64,000 nucleotides of DNA from Desulfovibrio sp. UCD-KL4C (GTDB lineage Bacteria; Desulfobacterota; Desulfovibrionia; Desulfovibrionales; Desulfovibrionaceae): positions 754,843-818,842 of the forward strand of contig NZ_VCNC01000001.1 of assembly GCF_006210265.1 (NCBI RefSeq), written 5' to 3'. Position 1 is the first letter of the stretch. The number at the start of each line of letters is the position of its first letter. Shown here in pieces: positions 1 through 10,995 of the stretch. The notes under the pieces are model-generated. The model made no database searches and was not told the DNA's origin. It saw only the letters and a list, made by a program, of their open reading frames with translations. The position numbers and the translations under genes were made by a program.

Positions 1-2
1 CA

Positions 3-2258
3 ACGGTTGTAGCTTGTGTGTGGTGGGTAGCAGGTGATACTTATGATGCTGTTTTTAAAGAGCAACGAAAATCAATGCTCAGTATGGTTGAAGAATCAAT
101 GAGTGCCCTTGAAATGTACATGGGACAAAATTCTGATTTTGCACAGATTATAGCTAATAATCCAAGTTCTGTTGCCGCTTTAACTGGTGGTAGTATTGAG
201 GGAGCTGATAACCTTTTAAAATCTATGATGAGTGTATCAAAAGATTGTGTGTCAGCAATGATTTTCGATACGAAAGGTAAAATCATTACAGGATATACTT
301 CTACTGGTAAAAATCTGGCTGGTGGTGACAGGTCATCACGTGAATATGTAAAAGCAATCGCTTCAGGAACTGATCACTATATTTCGAAGAATATTTTAAA
401 ATCAATAAGCAGCGGTGGGGCATTAATTTTTGCCGTTGCCAATAGTATTCGTGATGCAAACGGAAAAGTTGTCGGCGGTGTGGGGATTTTTCCAAGGTGG
501 GAAAAGTTTACAAGTACTTTTGTGGATCCTTTCCGTGTCGGTGCAGATGGGTACTGCGTAATGATTGATGGCAAGGGAAGAATTATTGCTCATGCTGTGA
601 GTAAGGATTCGGTTTTGAAAGATTTTTCAAAATTAGATTTCATACAAGATATTTTGAAAACTAAGAACGGTAGCCTTTCCTACGATTGGAAAGGACACAA
701 AAAGTATATGGAATACAGAAATTTTCCACTTACAAATTGGACTTTTATCGTAAGCGCGTTTGAATCTGATTTAACTTCCGCAGCAACCCATCAGCGCAAC
801 GTTTTAATTGTTGCTGGAGTCATCGTTGTTCTTTTGCTCAGTGGAATAATGGTTGTACTTTTAAGATTTCTCATTGTTAAACCTGTTTCAAATATTCTTG
901 AATTTTCAAGTGAAGTTGCAGAGGGTAATCTTCAAGCAGAGCTTGAGGGAAATTATAGATATGAATTTGAAGTGCTGGCTGACAAAATCAGCCATATGGT
1001 TCACGAGCTGAAAGAGAAATTAGGGTTTTCCGAGGGAGTTCTCAAGGGGCTGGTTCTGCCATGCGGTCTTATAGGACCGGACGGTAATATTATGTGGACG
1101 AATAAAGAATTGTGTGAACTTGTTGATAGTCCGCATAGCCCTGAAGAGGCCGTTGGTCTTGCTGCCGGAGAATTTGTATTCGGCGATCCAAATAGAGAAA
1201 CCTTGGCTCAGGCTTCATTTAAAACACAGAGTAAGCAGGAAGGGGAGATTGAGCTTAAAACTTTTAAAGGCAATCTTAGAAATATCAAAATCACAACGAC
1301 TCCTTTCTACGACATGGATAAAAATTTGCTTGGCGCAGTAGCCATCTGGGTTGATATGACAGATATCAGACAGCAGGCTAAGAAAATCGCTGAGCAGAAC
1401 GAAAGAATGACTCGTGCTGCTGACGAAGCTGAATCTATTTCACAAAATCTTTCAAGCGCAGCCGAAGAGCTGTCTGCTCAGATTGAGCAGTCAAGCCGGG
1501 GCGCAGAGGATCAACGTGATAGAGTCGGCGAAACTTCTGCTGCAATGGAAGAGATGAATGCGACTGTCCTTGAAGTTGCGCGTAACGCAGGAACTGCTGC
1601 GGAAGATGCAGACAGCGCAAAAGATAAAGCTCAAAATGGTGCCGCAATAGTCCGTAATGTTATTGAGGCTGTGGAAGGAGTTAAGGGGCAGGCCGACTCC
1701 CTTAAGCTTTCAATGGAGCAGCTGGGCGTTGAAGCTGCGGAAATAGGTACTGTCTTAAAAGTGATTAACGATATCGCCGATCAGACTAATCTACTGGCTC
1801 TTAATGCTGCGATTGAAGCTGCCAGAGCTGGTGACGCAGGACGTGGATTTGCCGTAGTTGCGGATGAAGTCCGTAAACTTGCCGAAAACACTATGTCGGC
1901 AACTAGCGAAGTCGGCGGAGCTATTAATAAAATACAAGGTATGACGACTGAAAATATCAAGGCTACTGAAGATGCCGCTGAATCTGCTCACCGTAGCAGT
2001 GAATTGGCTAATGAGTCAGGTAAAACTCTTACCGAGATTGTTCAGCTTGTAGAAAATGCCGCTGACCAAGTCAGAGGTATAGCCACCGCCGCAGAACAAC
2101 AGTCCGCCACCAGTGATGAAATCAATAGAGCGACAGAAGATATCAGTAGAATCTCCATGGAAACATCGCAGGTTCTGGATGAAGCTGCTAAAGCTATTCA
2201 TGAAGTTGCTTCTATGGCTTCAAAACTTAATTCGGTGATTGAAGACATTAAGTCTTAG
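3..2258 (+). CDS. Methyl-accepting chemotaxis protein, 5'-truncated by window edge
   Basis: The reading frame is open from base 3. A GTG at 18 could be read as a start, but the preceding codons (T-V-V-A-C-V) continue a hydrophobic helix, so the first membrane segment and true start lie outside the window. Numbering from the GTG, residues ~15-260 look like a periplasmic double-Cache ligand-binding region. A membrane helix follows at ~264-288, then HAMP (~285-340) and a PAS domain (~343-460). The C-terminal methyl-accepting signalling domain is ~480-745, with the conserved hairpin tip near 585-625 ([15 protein letters not shown]). It is expected to act in the inner membrane, passing ligand occupancy to CheA/CheW. 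The PAS insertion after HAMP suggests a second, cytoplasmic input. The ligand cannot be told. Confidence 0.93.
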   Translation, partial: TVVACVWWVAGDTYDAVFKEQRKSMLSMVEESMSALEMYMGQNSDFAQIIANNPSSVAALTGGSIEGADNLLKSMMSVSKDCVSAMIFDTKGKIITGYTSTGKNLAGGDRSSREYVKAIASGTDHYISKNILKSISSGGALIFAVANSIRDANGKVVGGVGIFPRWEKFTSTFVDPFRVGADGYCVMIDGKGRIIAHAVSKDSVLKDFSKLDFIQDILKTKNGSLSYDWKGHKKYMEYRNFPLTNWTFIVSAFESDLTSAATHQRNVLIVAGVIVVLLLSGIMVVLLRFLIVKPVSNILEFSSEVAEGNLQAELEGNYRYEFEVLADKISHMVHELKEKLGFSEGVLKGLVLPCGLIGPDGNIMWTNKELCELVDSPHSPEEAVGLAAGEFVFGDPNRETLAQASFKTQSKQEGEIELKTFKGNLRNIKITTTPFYDMDKNLLGAVAIWVDMTDIRQQAKKIAEQNERMTRAADEAESISQNLSSAAEELSAQIEQSSRGAEDQRDRVGETSAAMEEMNATVLEVARNAGTAAEDADSAKDKAQNGAAIVRNVIEAVEGVKGQADSLKLSMEQLGVEAAEIGTVLKVINDIADQTNLLALNAAIEAARAGDAGRGFAVVADEVRKLAENTMSATSEVGGAINKIQGMTTENIKATEDAAESAHRSSELANESGKTLTEIVQLVENAADQVRGIATAAEQQSATSDEINRATEDISRISMETSQVLDEAAKAIHEVASMASKLNSVIEDIKS

Positions 2259-2294
2259 TAATAGTTCTTTAAGTGTAAATTGTTTTTAGGATGA

Positions 2295-2329
2295 GAAAAC
2301 CCTTCTGCTAATGCAGGAGGGTTTTCTTT
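2295..2329 (+). terminator. Rho-independent terminator after the chemoreceptor
   Basis: A 14-bp stem (arms start GAAAACCCTT and end AGGGTTTTC, one G-T wobble) with a TAAT loop is followed by a short T-rich run, 37 bases after the chemoreceptor stop. Confidence 0.85.
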
Positions 2330-2455
2330 ATATAAAAGCATTTCTTTCAACTATACTGTAGTATATATTAAAGTTAATAGAATCTGTATTTTGGGTTCTG
2401 GTTGATCTATTTGGACTGTTTAAAATATTTTCGGAAATATAATTCAGGAGTTCTT

Positions 2456-4453
2456 TTGGGAATCGCCTCTGATCTTGTAATATTGATTTTAGCCGGATTG
2501 CTCGGTGGTTTTTTGGCACGTTTATTACGTCAGCCATTACTGCTTGGGTACATTGTTGCCGGAGTTATTGTGGGTCCGCATACAGGAGGAGTAACTGTAT
2601 CGGATGTTCATGATATTGAAATGCTGGCTGAGATAGGGGTTGCATTGCTCCTGTTCACACTTGGTATTGAATTTTCAATTAAGGAACTCAGGCCTGTAAA
2701 AACTGTGGCTTTGCTAGGAACTCCTCTACAGATAATTTTAACGATGGTTTTCGGATGGGGAATCGGGTTGCTTATGGGGTGGGATTCACATCTGTCGCTA
2801 TGGTTCGGTGCTTTTATTTCCCTGTCCAGTACAATGGTTGTTTTAAAAACTCTTGAGAGTAAGGGACTGGTGGGAACTCTATCCAGTAGAGTTATGATTG
2901 GAATGCTTGTTGTTCAGGATTTGATTATGGTTCCTATGCTTATTCTTATGCCACAATTAGGTTCAGAGGCATTTGGGCTGGAGCAGATTGGTTTTGCAGC
3001 GTTTAAAACTGTTCTTTTTCTTGCTTCAATGTTTTTGCTGGGAACACGGATTATTCCTTCTGTCATGAAGGTTGTTGCAAGTTGGAATTCCCGTGAAACC
3101 TTTATGCTTACTTGCAGTGGAATAGGTCTTGGAATTGGCTATGTTACCCATATGCTGGGACTATCTTTCGCTTTTGGGGCTTTTGTAGCAGGCATGGTTC
3201 TTAGTGAATCTAAATATGCTTATCAGGCTTTAAGCGATATACTTCCACTCCGTGATGTCTTCAGTCTAATTTTTTTTGCATCAATAGGGATGCTTATAAA
3301 TCCTGTATTTATTTGGCATAATTTACCTACAATTCTTCTACTGACATTTTGTATTTTTGCCGGCAAGGGGTTCATTTTTGGATGCATATCGTTTTTATTT
3401 AATTATAAAAATGTAATACCGTTAGCTCTTGGATTCGGCATGTTTCAGGTCGGTGAACTGTCTTTTCTGTTGTTGCAGCAGGGAGCAGACTCAGGTTCAT
3501 TCCCAAAAGAATATTTTCCATTGTTTATGGGATGCGGAATCCTCACCATGATGCTTACTCCAATTCTTTCATCGTTCACTTCCCCGCTATATTCTTTTCT
3601 TAAAATGCGTAAGGGAGGTGATCCCTTACAAACAGTTCATATTCCAGAAGAAGGTTTGGATCAGCACGTAGTTATTTTAGGTGGCGGAAGATTCGGTGCT
3701 TATGTTGCGGATGTTTTGGGAAAAATTGATATACCATACGTAATTATTGAACTTAATTCTAATAAGGTCGAGCATATCGTTGATAGGGGACAGAATGTTA
3801 TTTACGGAGACGCGGCACAGGAAATAGTTTTAGAGGCTGCAGCGGTGTCTCGTGCACGCATGGTGCTTATGACAATACCATCTATTGAAGGGGCCAGTGC
3901 TATTTTTGAAAAGCTGCAAAAACTTTCTCCTGGAACGCCTGTTGTGTCTCTTTCTAGAAATTCAGAACAGTTAGAGGTCCTTAATAGTTTAGGAGTGCAT
4001 AATATTATTTTGCCTGAGTTTGAAACAAGTCTTGAAATGATTCGTCAGATACTGCGCCATTTCAGCTTGCCTGCAACAGAAGTTCAGAGTGTAATGGATT
4101 CTATGCGTAGAGATAGGTATACAACAGATGTTGAGCGGCAGAACCCAGAAAATGAGTTGTTGTCAACTTTACGAGCTGCATCTAACTCTATTGAGCTTAC
4201 TTGGGTGTACGTTGAAAATCTGGCGTACATTGCAGGGCGGACTCTGGCCGAAAGTAAGGTACGAACTCTTACAGGAGTTTCCGTTGTCGGTGTTCTAAGA
4301 GGCAAAAAATTCAATATTAATCCTGATGGATGTTTTGAGTTACAGGCTGGAGACTTTGTCGGAGTCATGGGATCAAACATGAATGTTGCGAAATTTAAAA
4401 AATTTGCAACTATTGAAAGATTAAGTACTGTTTCTAAAGAAACAGATATATGA
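2456..4453 (+). CDS. Kef-type (CPA2) potassium/cation:proton antiporter with RCK domains
   Basis: An inner-membrane monovalent cation:proton antiporter. Residues ~1-385 form a hydrophobic Na_H_Exchanger (CPA2) domain of about twelve helices. A Rossmann RCK-N (TrkA-N) domain begins near 402 with the nucleotide-binding motif GGGRFG, and a TrkA-C-like domain occupies ~580-660. In characterised Kef systems the RCK part gates transport in response to nucleotides or glutathione adducts; that role here is inferred. The frame is open from an upstream TTG at 2402, but AGGAG at 2446-2450 lies five bases before the TTG at 2456, and starting there gives the usual short N-terminus before the first helix. 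The protein is 665 residues. No KefF/KefG-like ancillary gene is adjacent. Cation selectivity (K+ or Na+) is undetermined. Confidence 0.88.
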   Translation: MGIASDLVILILAGLLGGFLARLLRQPLLLGYIVAGVIVGPHTGGVTVSDVHDIEMLAEIGVALLLFTLGIEFSIKELRPVKTVALLGTPLQIILTMVFGWGIGLLMGWDSHLSLWFGAFISLSSTMVVLKTLESKGLVGTLSSRVMIGMLVVQDLIMVPMLILMPQLGSEAFGLEQIGFAAFKTVLFLASMFLLGTRIIPSVMKVVASWNSRETFMLTCSGIGLGIGYVTHMLGLSFAFGAFVAGMVLSESKYAYQALSDILPLRDVFSLIFFASIGMLINPVFIWHNLPTILLLTFCIFAGKGFIFGCISFLFNYKNVIPLALGFGMFQVGELSFLLLQQGADSGSFPKEYFPLFMGCGILTMMLTPILSSFTSPLYSFLKMRKGGDPLQTVHIPEEGLDQHVVILGGGRFGAYVADVLGKIDIPYVIIELNSNKVEHIVDRGQNVIYGDAAQEIVLEAAAVSRARMVLMTIPSIEGASAIFEKLQKLSPGTPVVSLSRNSEQLEVLNSLGVHNIILPEFETSLEMIRQILRHFSLPATEVQSVMDSMRRDRYTTDVERQNPENELLSTLRAASNSIELTWVYVENLAYIAGRTLAESKVRTLTGVSVVGVLRGKKFNINPDGCFELQAGDFVGVMGSNMNVAKFKKFATIERLSTVSKETDI

Positions 4454-4466
4454 TAAGGTGGTAAGT

Positions 4467-5255
4467 ATGTATTATTTCAGAAAGTTTTTTTTGACTTCAT
4501 TGATCGGGCTTAGCTTTTTAGTCTCTATTGGATGTGCTGGAGTAAATATACCTACCCCTTCAGGCATGACGGGAGGACTTGAAGCTGGAGATTCTGCTGA
4601 AAAAATTTTAGCTTTTTTCGACTCCATACCTTACCGCGAAGACGGAGCTATAAATAAAGATGGGGACTTTACTCTTTTTGCAGATCAGCAGGCCCGCTTT
4701 GAGACTCCGGGGCTTAATTGCAGCGGTTTTACAGTGGCTGCATCACGTTATTTTTTTAAGCGTGACTATGTACTAAGTGATGTTATGATTGACCGCCTTG
4801 CAGACAGTGGCGCTGATGCAGAATTGGGCGCAGACTGGGATTTCGGCTATGATGTTATCTTGAATTTGACCGAGGGTATGGATCGTAAGGCTATGCTTCC
4901 TTTTGGAGATACTGTGGACATTTCCAGCAGCAATGCAATGAGTCTTCGTGGTTTTGATTTGCATGATCTAAAGGCATGGGCTGACGTAATCTCTAAGATG
5001 AAAAAAGGTAAAGTTTATCTGTTTTCTATGAGTAAGCCTGTTAGCTTTAAGAATTACAAGGTACTTCATTACCATGTAGGAGTTATTGTTCCTGATGGTA
5101 AAGGGCATGTCTGGCTTTGCCATGCTACGCATAAAGGCGGCGTTAACAAAGTCGATATCAGTGCCATTCGAAATCTTAAACGAGTTGTTGATGCAAATCC
5201 TGACAGCAAGCTTGGCAAGCGTATGATCTTTATTGTTGAGGCTTCTTTGAAATAA
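4467..5255 (+). CDS. Putative NlpC/P60-like lipoprotein
   Basis: The 262-residue product begins with a lipoprotein-like signal (hydrophobic stretch ending SIGC, a slightly atypical lipobox), so it is probably membrane-anchored in the periplasm. A candidate catalytic Cys85 sits in the context LNCSGF. His203 lies in HYHVGV, followed by a D/G-rich turn. Cys at a helix start plus a distal His before a strand is the layout of NlpC/P60-type papain-fold amidases or endopeptidases. I do not recognise the exact family, so the activity is inferred. The start was set at ATG 4467 because AAGGTGG precedes it by six bases; a GTG at 4458 overlaps that ribosome-binding site. It follows the antiporter by 13 bases and is probably co-transcribed. 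Confidence 0.6.
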   Translation: MYYFRKFFLTSLIGLSFLVSIGCAGVNIPTPSGMTGGLEAGDSAEKILAFFDSIPYREDGAINKDGDFTLFADQQARFETPGLNCSGFTVAASRYFFKRDYVLSDVMIDRLADSGADAELGADWDFGYDVILNLTEGMDRKAMLPFGDTVDISSSNAMSLRGFDLHDLKAWADVISKMKKGKVYLFSMSKPVSFKNYKVLHYHVGVIVPDGKGHVWLCHATHKGGVNKVDISAIRNLKRVVDANPDSKLGKRMIFIVEASLK

Positions 5256-5307
5256 GAAATCTTTTTTATAACAATCAGTATTTGTCGTTTTGTGAGGAGT
5301 TGAAATT

Positions 5308-6126
5308 ATGTTTTCGGAAAATGTCAGCTTTGCATTGGGGCTCACTTTGTTTGCCGGGCTTTCTACGGGGATCGGTTCTGCGTTGGCATTTTTTGCCAAA
5401 AAGACAAACACCCGTTTTTTATCTATTTCATTAGGATTTTCCGCCGGAGTAATGATTTATGTCTCTTTTATGGAGATTATGAGTAAAGCTAAAATTGCTT
5501 TACAGGCAGATCTTGGTGACGTTGCAGGAACGTGGGCGTCCGTAGGTGCCTTTTTTGGTGGGATGTTGCTTATTGCCTTAATTGATAAATTAGTTCCAAG
5601 TTACGAGAATCCTCATGAAATGCATCGCATTGAAGAAATGAACGAGAACGACCCGTTTGCCGGAAAGAGTAAGAAAAAACTTTTACGCATGGGAATGATG
5701 TCTGCTCTTGCAATCGGTATCCATAATTTTCCGGAAGGCCTTGCCACATTTACAGCCGCTCTTAAAGACCCGCACCTTGGCGTGCCCATCGCCGTTGCAA
5801 TTGCGATCCATAATATTCCTGAAGGAATTGCTGTTTCCGTTCCCATCTATTATGCAACCGGCAGTAAGAAAAAAGCCTTTGCCTATTCATTTTTATCCGG
5901 TCTTGCAGAACCTGTAGGAGCTCTTGTCGGGTATGCGCTGCTAATGCCTTTCATGTCGGATACTGTTTTCGGGGTGATTTTTGCCGGAGTTGCCGGAATT
6001 ATGGTCTTTATTTCCTTTGATGAACTATTGCCTGCTGCTGCAGAATATGGGGAGCATCATCTTTCAATTTACGGTTTGATTTCCGGTATGGCGGTAATGG
6101 CAATCTCGTTGCTGTTGTTCTTGTAG
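5308..6126 (+). CDS. zupT: ZIP-family divalent metal transporter (ZupT-like)
   Basis: A 272-residue inner-membrane protein with about eight hydrophobic helices. It has the two metal-site motifs of ZIP/ZupT transporters, HNFPEG (His139, Glu143) in helix IV and HNIPEG (His168, Glu172) in helix V. Between the third and fourth helices is a charged loop (~residues 95-125). ZupT-type proteins import zinc and other divalent metals (Fe2+, Mn2+, Co2+). GAGG lies seven bases before the ATG. The gene stands 52 bases after the lipoprotein gene with no terminator visible between them. No Zur or Fur box was recognised. Confidence 0.9.
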   Translation: MFSENVSFALGLTLFAGLSTGIGSALAFFAKKTNTRFLSISLGFSAGVMIYVSFMEIMSKAKIALQADLGDVAGTWASVGAFFGGMLLIALIDKLVPSYENPHEMHRIEEMNENDPFAGKSKKKLLRMGMMSALAIGIHNFPEGLATFTAALKDPHLGVPIAVAIAIHNIPEGIAVSVPIYYATGSKKKAFAYSFLSGLAEPVGALVGYALLMPFMSDTVFGVIFAGVAGIMVFISFDELLPAAAEYGEHHLSIYGLISGMAVMAISLLLFL

Positions 6127-6183
6127 TAGAGTCTGATTGAAGACTTTAAAGTAACAATAAATTTTTTGATAAATGGAGTCGTA

Positions 6184-6744
6184 ATGGGAAAAATAAATAT
6201 TGGAGTACAAGGTTTCACTATGCCCATGCCTCAGACTATTTTGGGGTGTCGACAAGGTGGGCGTAGTAATTTTATGGCTTTGGCATGGACTACAAGGGTG
6301 AACTACAATCCTGCGTTAATCATGGCCTCAGTGGGGAAAAAACATTTTTCTAATTCTGCCATTAAAGAAAGCGGTGAATTTAGTATCAATATTCCCTCCT
6401 CAGATATGATCGAAATTACCGATTTCGTAGGGCTTGTATCCGGGAGTCAGCTCGATAAGTCTGAATTGTTTACAATTCATGAAGGAACTCTTGAAAATGC
6501 TCCTATTATTGCTGAATGCCCTATGGGGCTGGAGTGCAAGGTTATCGATTCTATGGAATTGCCAAATGATACTCTTTTTGTGGGAGAAGTGATTGCAACA
6601 TGGTGCAATGAAGAGGTCCTTAGTGAAGGAATTCCTGATGTAAAAAAGGTAGATCCTTTCACTCTCACAATGCCTGACAATCGGTATTGGACGGTTGGTG
6701 AATGCATAGGGCGTGCGTGGCACGAAGGGAAGAAATTAAAGTAA
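6184..6744 (+). CDS. Flavin reductase-like (FMN-binding split barrel) protein
   Basis: A soluble 186-residue protein resembling the flavoredoxin/flavin-reductase-like family. It has an N-terminal proline-rich strand and the segment FMALAWTTRVNYNPA, where the FMN phosphate is bound in relatives, followed by SGEFSINIPS. Flavoredoxins in sulfate reducers carry electrons, and other members reduce flavins, so the exact role is inferred. The start is ATG 6184, preceded by GGAG at six bases; a TTG at 6166 has no ribosome-binding site. It ends the + strand run and faces the hemerythrin chemoreceptor gene convergently. Confidence 0.8.
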   Translation: MGKINIGVQGFTMPMPQTILGCRQGGRSNFMALAWTTRVNYNPALIMASVGKKHFSNSAIKESGEFSINIPSSDMIEITDFVGLVSGSQLDKSELFTIHEGTLENAPIIAECPMGLECKVIDSMELPNDTLFVGEVIATWCNEEVLSEGIPDVKKVDPFTLTMPDNRYWTVGECIGRAWHEGKKLK

Positions 6745-6786
6745 TAGTTTGCTGAATCTAGTTGTTAAAATAAATTCACTGCTAAT

Positions 6787-6824
6787 AATAAAGCCCATGA
6801 AATAATCATTTCAGGGGCTTTATT
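6787..6824. terminator. Bidirectional terminator between convergent genes
   Basis: A 10-bp stem (AATAAAGCCC with its complement GGGCTTTATT) extends through one mismatch into six more pairs. The A/T-rich flanks suit termination of both the flavoprotein gene and the opposing chemoreceptor gene. Confidence 0.85.
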
Positions 6825-6849
6825 ATATAGAACTTTATTTAGCTAATTT

Positions 6850-8574
6850 TTAGTGGATACCATGCTCGTTCATAAACTGAGAGTACTTATGATCGACAAT
6901 CATAATGTGTTTAACCAGCCAGTCTTTTAAGAATCTTATAACTTCGCTGGAAACAATTGCTTTACCTGAAGCAAGCCCATTACCGAATTCTTCAATCTTG
7001 CTTTCAAATGTGCGGTGAAGTTTTTTATGTGAATCTGTATCTGGGTACTTGTATTTGTCAAAAATCTTTTCTTCGTATCCGAAGTGATATTTGGTGTATT
7101 CAAGCAATTTATCCACAATTGCTTTGATTACAGAGCTTGTTTTGCGTTGGCGCATTGCCTGATATAGCTCGTTAATCATGTTGATCAAAGTCATGTGATG
7201 TTCATCGATGGTTCTGACATTAACAGAAAGGTCGTCTGACCATTCAACAATTTTACCTGAACTTGTGTCAACAATTTTACCAGTAGATATACCCTGAACA
7301 ATTGAGTCAAGCTCTTCAATTATACCTGAAATCTCCGCAAGAGCTCTGGCTGAATCGGTCATGCCTCCTGAGGTTTCCTGAGAAACTCTGGCAACATCAC
7401 TAATAGCCATATTGATTTCTTCTGAAGCTGCAGATTGCTCTTCACTGGCTGCCGCAATGGATTCTACCTGAGAATTGGTGTCATCTACCATTCCAACAAT
7501 AGCTTCCATGAGGCTGCCGGATTTAGCGGCTGATTCTGTGGAGTGAACAATCTCTTCAGCAGCTGAGTCAACCGCATTAATGTTCTCGCGTGCGTTGGCT
7601 TGAATTGTTGATACCGCGTCACCTACATCTTTTGTCGCACTCATGGTTTTTTCAGCCAGCTTTCGAACTTCGTCAGCAACAACAGCAAATCCACGTCCAG
7701 CTTCACCAGCTCTGGCTGCTTCGATAGCAGCGTTGAGAGCTAGTAGATTAGTCTGATCTGCAATGTCGGTAATTACAGTCATGATCTTGCCTATGTTGTC
7801 AGCCTGCTCGCCAAGAGAGCCCATGGTTATTTTTAAATTTAGGATTGTTTTTTTAATTTGTTCAAAAGATTTAATCGCATCAATTACACCGTCAGCTCCT
7901 TGCTGTGCATTTTCTTTAGACTGACTTGAGCTTTGGGCAGCCATGGCAGCATTTTGCGCAACTTCAAGTACCGTGCTGTTCATTTCTTCCATTGCAGTAG
8001 CTGTTTCAGTGACTCTGTCACGCTGTAGAATCATTCCTGTGCTGACTTGATTTATTTGTGCACTGAGTTCATCAATTCCGGAAAACAGTTTGCCGGAAAT
8101 GCCCTGAGCGTTGGCAGCTGACTTGATAATAGACTCCATCGCAGTCTTTAAATCTTTAAGCTCCGCTTGCGAAACTTTAAGTCTTTGTTCAAATTTTTCA
8201 GCTTTAACTTCAAGTTCTTTGTTCGTCTTATTGCTTTCCTCAGTTTTTAAAATGAGGGCTTCGAATGCCGCATATAAAATTTTTCCAACCTCAAGTACTT
8301 CATTATTAAGTCCTTGTGGAAGAGTCGATTTTGATGTTCCCTTTTTTACCTCTTTTGCATATTTGCTAAGTAAATCAAGCTCTCCAAAAATGCTTGAATT
8401 AATAGTAATAAATGAAAAAACAGCGCCGATTATGGCTATGATCAGGAACGAAGTCTGCCAAACAAGCATTGTTCCGCCTGTTCCGGCTGCCGGAGAAAAC
8501 GTTGAAGCGAATAATGCTGCAGTCATAATGAGAACAACTGTGACTGAGAGGCTAAGCCTCATTTTAGATGTCAT
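6850..8574 (-). CDS. Methyl-accepting chemotaxis protein with C-terminal hemerythrin domain
   Basis: A 574-residue chemoreceptor. Two closely spaced N-terminal membrane helices (~7-25 and ~33-55) leave almost no periplasmic domain. A HAMP-like/coiled-coil region and the signalling domain with the conserved tip ([15 protein letters not shown]) follow. At the C-terminus (~443-574) is a bacteriohemerythrin domain with all seven expected diiron ligands: His460, His497, Glu501, His516, His520, His556 and Asp561. Desulfovibrio DcrH is the known precedent for an O2-binding receptor of this kind, though with a large periplasmic domain. This protein is likely a cytoplasmic-facing oxygen or redox sensor for aerotaxis. 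AAGGAG precedes the ATG by five bases. Confidence 0.93.
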   Translation of the reverse strand: MTSKMRLSLSVTVVLIMTAALFASTFSPAAGTGGTMLVWQTSFLIIAIIGAVFSFITINSSIFGELDLLSKYAKEVKKGTSKSTLPQGLNNEVLEVGKILYAAFEALILKTEESNKTNKELEVKAEKFEQRLKVSQAELKDLKTAMESIIKSAANAQGISGKLFSGIDELSAQINQVSTGMILQRDRVTETATAMEEMNSTVLEVAQNAAMAAQSSSQSKENAQQGADGVIDAIKSFEQIKKTILNLKITMGSLGEQADNIGKIMTVITDIADQTNLLALNAAIEAARAGEAGRGFAVVADEVRKLAEKTMSATKDVGDAVSTIQANARENINAVDSAAEEIVHSTESAAKSGSLMEAIVGMVDDTNSQVESIAAASEEQSAASEEINMAISDVARVSQETSGGMTDSARALAEISGIIEELDSIVQGISTGKIVDTSSGKIVEWSDDLSVNVRTIDEHHMTLINMINELYQAMRQRKTSSVIKAIVDKLLEYTKYHFGYEEKIFDKYKYPDTDSHKKLHRTFESKIEEFGNGLASGKAIVSSEVIRFLKDWLVKHIMIVDHKYSQFMNEHGIH

Positions 8575-8708
8575 ATATACTCCTTGATAGTGGGGAAACT
8601 TTATATTTTGATTGCTTTGACAAAGCTATAAAAAATGTTCAAAATTAGCAAGTAATAAAATAGTAATAGCTATCATTATCTTGTTATACTCTTTAAATTA
8701 AAGGTATT

Positions 8709-9647
8709 TTAATATTTGTGTTTAGTAAGCTGTGGTAGAGAATCTGCAACATGTTTTAGTACCGATCTCATCCAAATATGCGCAGGGTCATTGTCATTGA
8801 CGGCATGCCAGTGTTGAAAAATTTCAAACTCAGTGTTTTGCAGTGGAAGACGAATGATTCGTAAGGGCATGATTTTAGTATAAATTTGAGCTAATCTTTC
8901 CGCCAAAGTCCCTACAAGATTTGATGAGCTCACAAGGGAAGGGATTACAGCTTCCTGCTGTACAACTACCTTTATCTTACGTTGAACTCCTTTGTGATAT
9001 AGGTAATCTTCCAGAAAGCCTAAACCTGATTCAGATAGAGATAAGGCTACAAACTCGGCATGTGACACTTCATCTTCGGTCATTACTTCTCCAGTAATGG
9101 GATGATCTTTCCGCAAAATACAAACTTCTCTGTCTTGAAATAGTTTTTCCTTAAATATCCCCGCTCCATAATCTCGTAAGCAACCGAGAAATAAATCCAA
9201 CTTGCCATTTTGCAGCATCGCAGTTCTTTGTTCATATGTTGCCTGAACTATTCTAAGCGTAACATTCGGAGCTTGAGTCTGGAGTATGGAAATTATTTCA
9301 GGCAGTAATAGGTTGCATAGGTAGTCGCTTAATCCCAGTCGAAATGTGCGTTTAGAAGATTCTGGAGAAAATTCACCTCTGTCATCAAGGGATTCAAGTA
9401 TCTTCTTCAAAGATGGAGAGAGTGACTCATGAAGCTCTTCACAAAGCGGCGTCGGGTCCATTTTATTACCGCGCCGGATAAAAAGGCGATCTTCGAAATG
9501 ATCCCTGAGCTTTGAAAGGGCATGACTGATTGCAGACTGAGTCATAAACAGTTTTTTCCCTGCAAGCGTAAGGCTTCTTTCTGAAAAAACAGTGTCTAAT
9601 ATTACAAGTAGGTTGAGATCTAGATTTGATAGATTCGTTTTGCTCAT
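8709..9647 (-). CDS. LysR-family transcriptional regulator
   Basis: The 312-residue product has an N-terminal winged helix-turn-helix (~8-67; motif SLTLAGKKLFMTQSAISHAL) and a periplasmic-binding-like effector domain (~95-300). The short HTH resembles the NodD/LeuO-type subgroup. The gene is divergent from the EamA-family membrane protein across a 101-base gap, the usual arrangement for a LysR protein controlling its neighbour. The effector is unknown. No strong Shine-Dalgarno sequence precedes the ATG. Confidence 0.9.
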   Translation of the reverse strand: MSKTNLSNLDLNLLVILDTVFSERSLTLAGKKLFMTQSAISHALSKLRDHFEDRLFIRRGNKMDPTPLCEELHESLSPSLKKILESLDDRGEFSPESSKRTFRLGLSDYLCNLLLPEIISILQTQAPNVTLRIVQATYEQRTAMLQNGKLDLFLGCLRDYGAGIFKEKLFQDREVCILRKDHPITGEVMTEDEVSHAEFVALSLSESGLGFLEDYLYHKGVQRKIKVVVQQEAVIPSLVSSSNLVGTLAERLAQIYTKIMPLRIIRLPLQNTEFEIFQHWHAVNDNDPAHIWMRSVLKHVADSLPQLTKHKY

Positions 9648-9748
9648 ACTGGGAATGAATACCTTTCAGTGGTCATATTAATTTTAGCAAGGTAGCTATT
9701 GATCTTCAAAGTTGCTGACATATTAACTTAATTTAAAAGGAAATTGTA

Positions 9749-10186
9749 ATGATAGCTGTTTATGGTTCAATCGCAATTGTCGTTGCCTCATCTGTTATAT
9801 ATCATCTTGCTCAGAAAAGTCTTTCTGGTGGCAGTTCCATGTTTGCCTCTCTGGCGTCTGCATATGGCATGGCTATGTTGCTCAGTCTTGCCGGCATGTA
9901 TTTTCAATCAGGACGTATAGAAATTACGGAAATATTGAGTACTCGAAATTGGCAGGTTTTACTTCTTGGTCTGGCCATTTTCGGGATCGAGGTTGGCGTT
10001 TTGCTTACCTACAGGGCGGGAGCTAATGTCAGTACTCTTCCTGTAATCGTAAACGGAGTGGTCATGGCCTGCCTTATACCGCTTGGGATGCTGCTTTATC
10101 GTGAACATGTCACAATTAATTCAGTGCTTGGTATTATGCTAGTTGCCTCCGGAATATGGGTTCTGTGCTCCTCTGGTCATGCATAA
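9749..10186 (+). CDS. Half-size EamA/DMT-superfamily membrane protein
   Basis: A 145-residue, almost entirely hydrophobic protein with four or five helices matching a single EamA repeat, whereas typical EamA transporters carry two. The last two helices contain the family pattern of a small-residue helix, a turn with R-E-H, then the final helix (VLGIMLVASGIWVL). Half-size members are expected to dimerise. The substrate may be a metabolite or drug and cannot be told. AAGGAAA precedes the ATG. The gene is probably regulated by the divergent LysR protein and ends 14 bases from the convergent binding-protein gene. Confidence 0.75.
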   Translation: MIAVYGSIAIVVASSVIYHLAQKSLSGGSSMFASLASAYGMAMLLSLAGMYFQSGRIEITEILSTRNWQVLLLGLAIFGIEVGVLLTYRAGANVSTLPVIVNGVVMACLIPLGMLLYREHVTINSVLGIMLVASGIWVLCSSGHA

Positions 10187-10200
10187 ATTTACATTTGTTT

Positions 10201-10953
10201 TTACTGGATGGAGCTTGCATTGAGTTCTGCTTTTTTAAATAATTTCTTAACAGCTTCCCTTTTTTTTATTTTTTGAAGAGCCTGACTGAATTTTTCTGCT
10301 AACTGCTCATTACCTGGTTTTTTGGAAAAGGCTAAAAATAAAGCGACGCGGTCAACAGGGTGTGAGTCGTAAGAAAATTGATCAATAAGGTTTAAGTTTT
10401 GCAATGTATGCAGAGCTATATTTTTGTAAGCAATTACAAAATCAATTCTTTTTGCTTCTAGCTTAAGGAAATTAAGTCTTAATGAGCTTACTTTTTCTTT
10501 TTTGAATAAGTTACTTCGATCGAATTCTTCTCCATATGAATATCCATATATGGTGCCAATTCGTTTACCGGACAATGAAGCAATACCATCAAATTTAAAA
10601 TTTTCATCTTTGCGTTGAAATAAGACTATATCAATTATTGAAATAGGTTCATTAGGAAAAATCAGAGATTGTTCCCTGTTTTTGGTTTTTACAGTACCTA
10701 GAATGCCATCTGATTTTTTAGTTTCAGCCATGCGCAATGCTCTTTCCCACGGAACAAAAGAAAGATTGTATGAAATATTCATTTCTTTGAAAACGAGATC
10801 TAATATTTCGCAGTATACACCTTTATTTTCACCGTTTACTTGATAATAGAGTGGAGGGAAAGGGTCGGTGATAAGGGTGAGCTTTTTTTGAGCCATTAAA
10901 GGATAAGGCGTGAATAAAGTTAATAGCATGATTGTTGCGATTAATATTTTCAT
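10201..10953 (-). CDS. Periplasmic solute-binding protein, family 3 (orphan)
   Basis: A 250-residue protein with a cleavable signal peptide (~1-21, ending LMA) and a family-3 bilobal amino-acid-binding-type fold. Recognisable features are ITDPFPPLYY, the C-E-I-L-D-L-V-F helix, and a lobe-2 entry at GKRIGTIYGYSYGEEF. No permease or ATPase gene is adjacent, so it may serve a remote ABC system or act as a sensory binding protein. It follows the phosphate acyltransferase by 42 bases on the same strand, with AGAGGA upstream of its ATG, so it may be the last gene of an ilvH-ptb-like-SBP unit. Confidence 0.8.
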   Translation of the reverse strand: MKILIATIMLLTLFTPYPLMAQKKLTLITDPFPPLYYQVNGENKGVYCEILDLVFKEMNISYNLSFVPWERALRMAETKKSDGILGTVKTKNREQSLIFPNEPISIIDIVLFQRKDENFKFDGIASLSGKRIGTIYGYSYGEEFDRSNLFKKEKVSSLRLNFLKLEAKRIDFVIAYKNIALHTLQNLNLIDQFSYDSHPVDRVALFLAFSKKPGNEQLAEKFSQALQKIKKREAVKKLFKKAELNASSIQ

Positions 10954-10995
10954 GCTTCTTTTCCTCTTAGTTGGCTCGATGCGTTTTTTGCAATT

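Noticed and set aside
8111-8587. 158-codon ORF antisense to the hemerythrin chemoreceptor
   Set aside because: It mirrors coiled-coil and membrane coding sequence of the real gene, and no initiation signal is seen.
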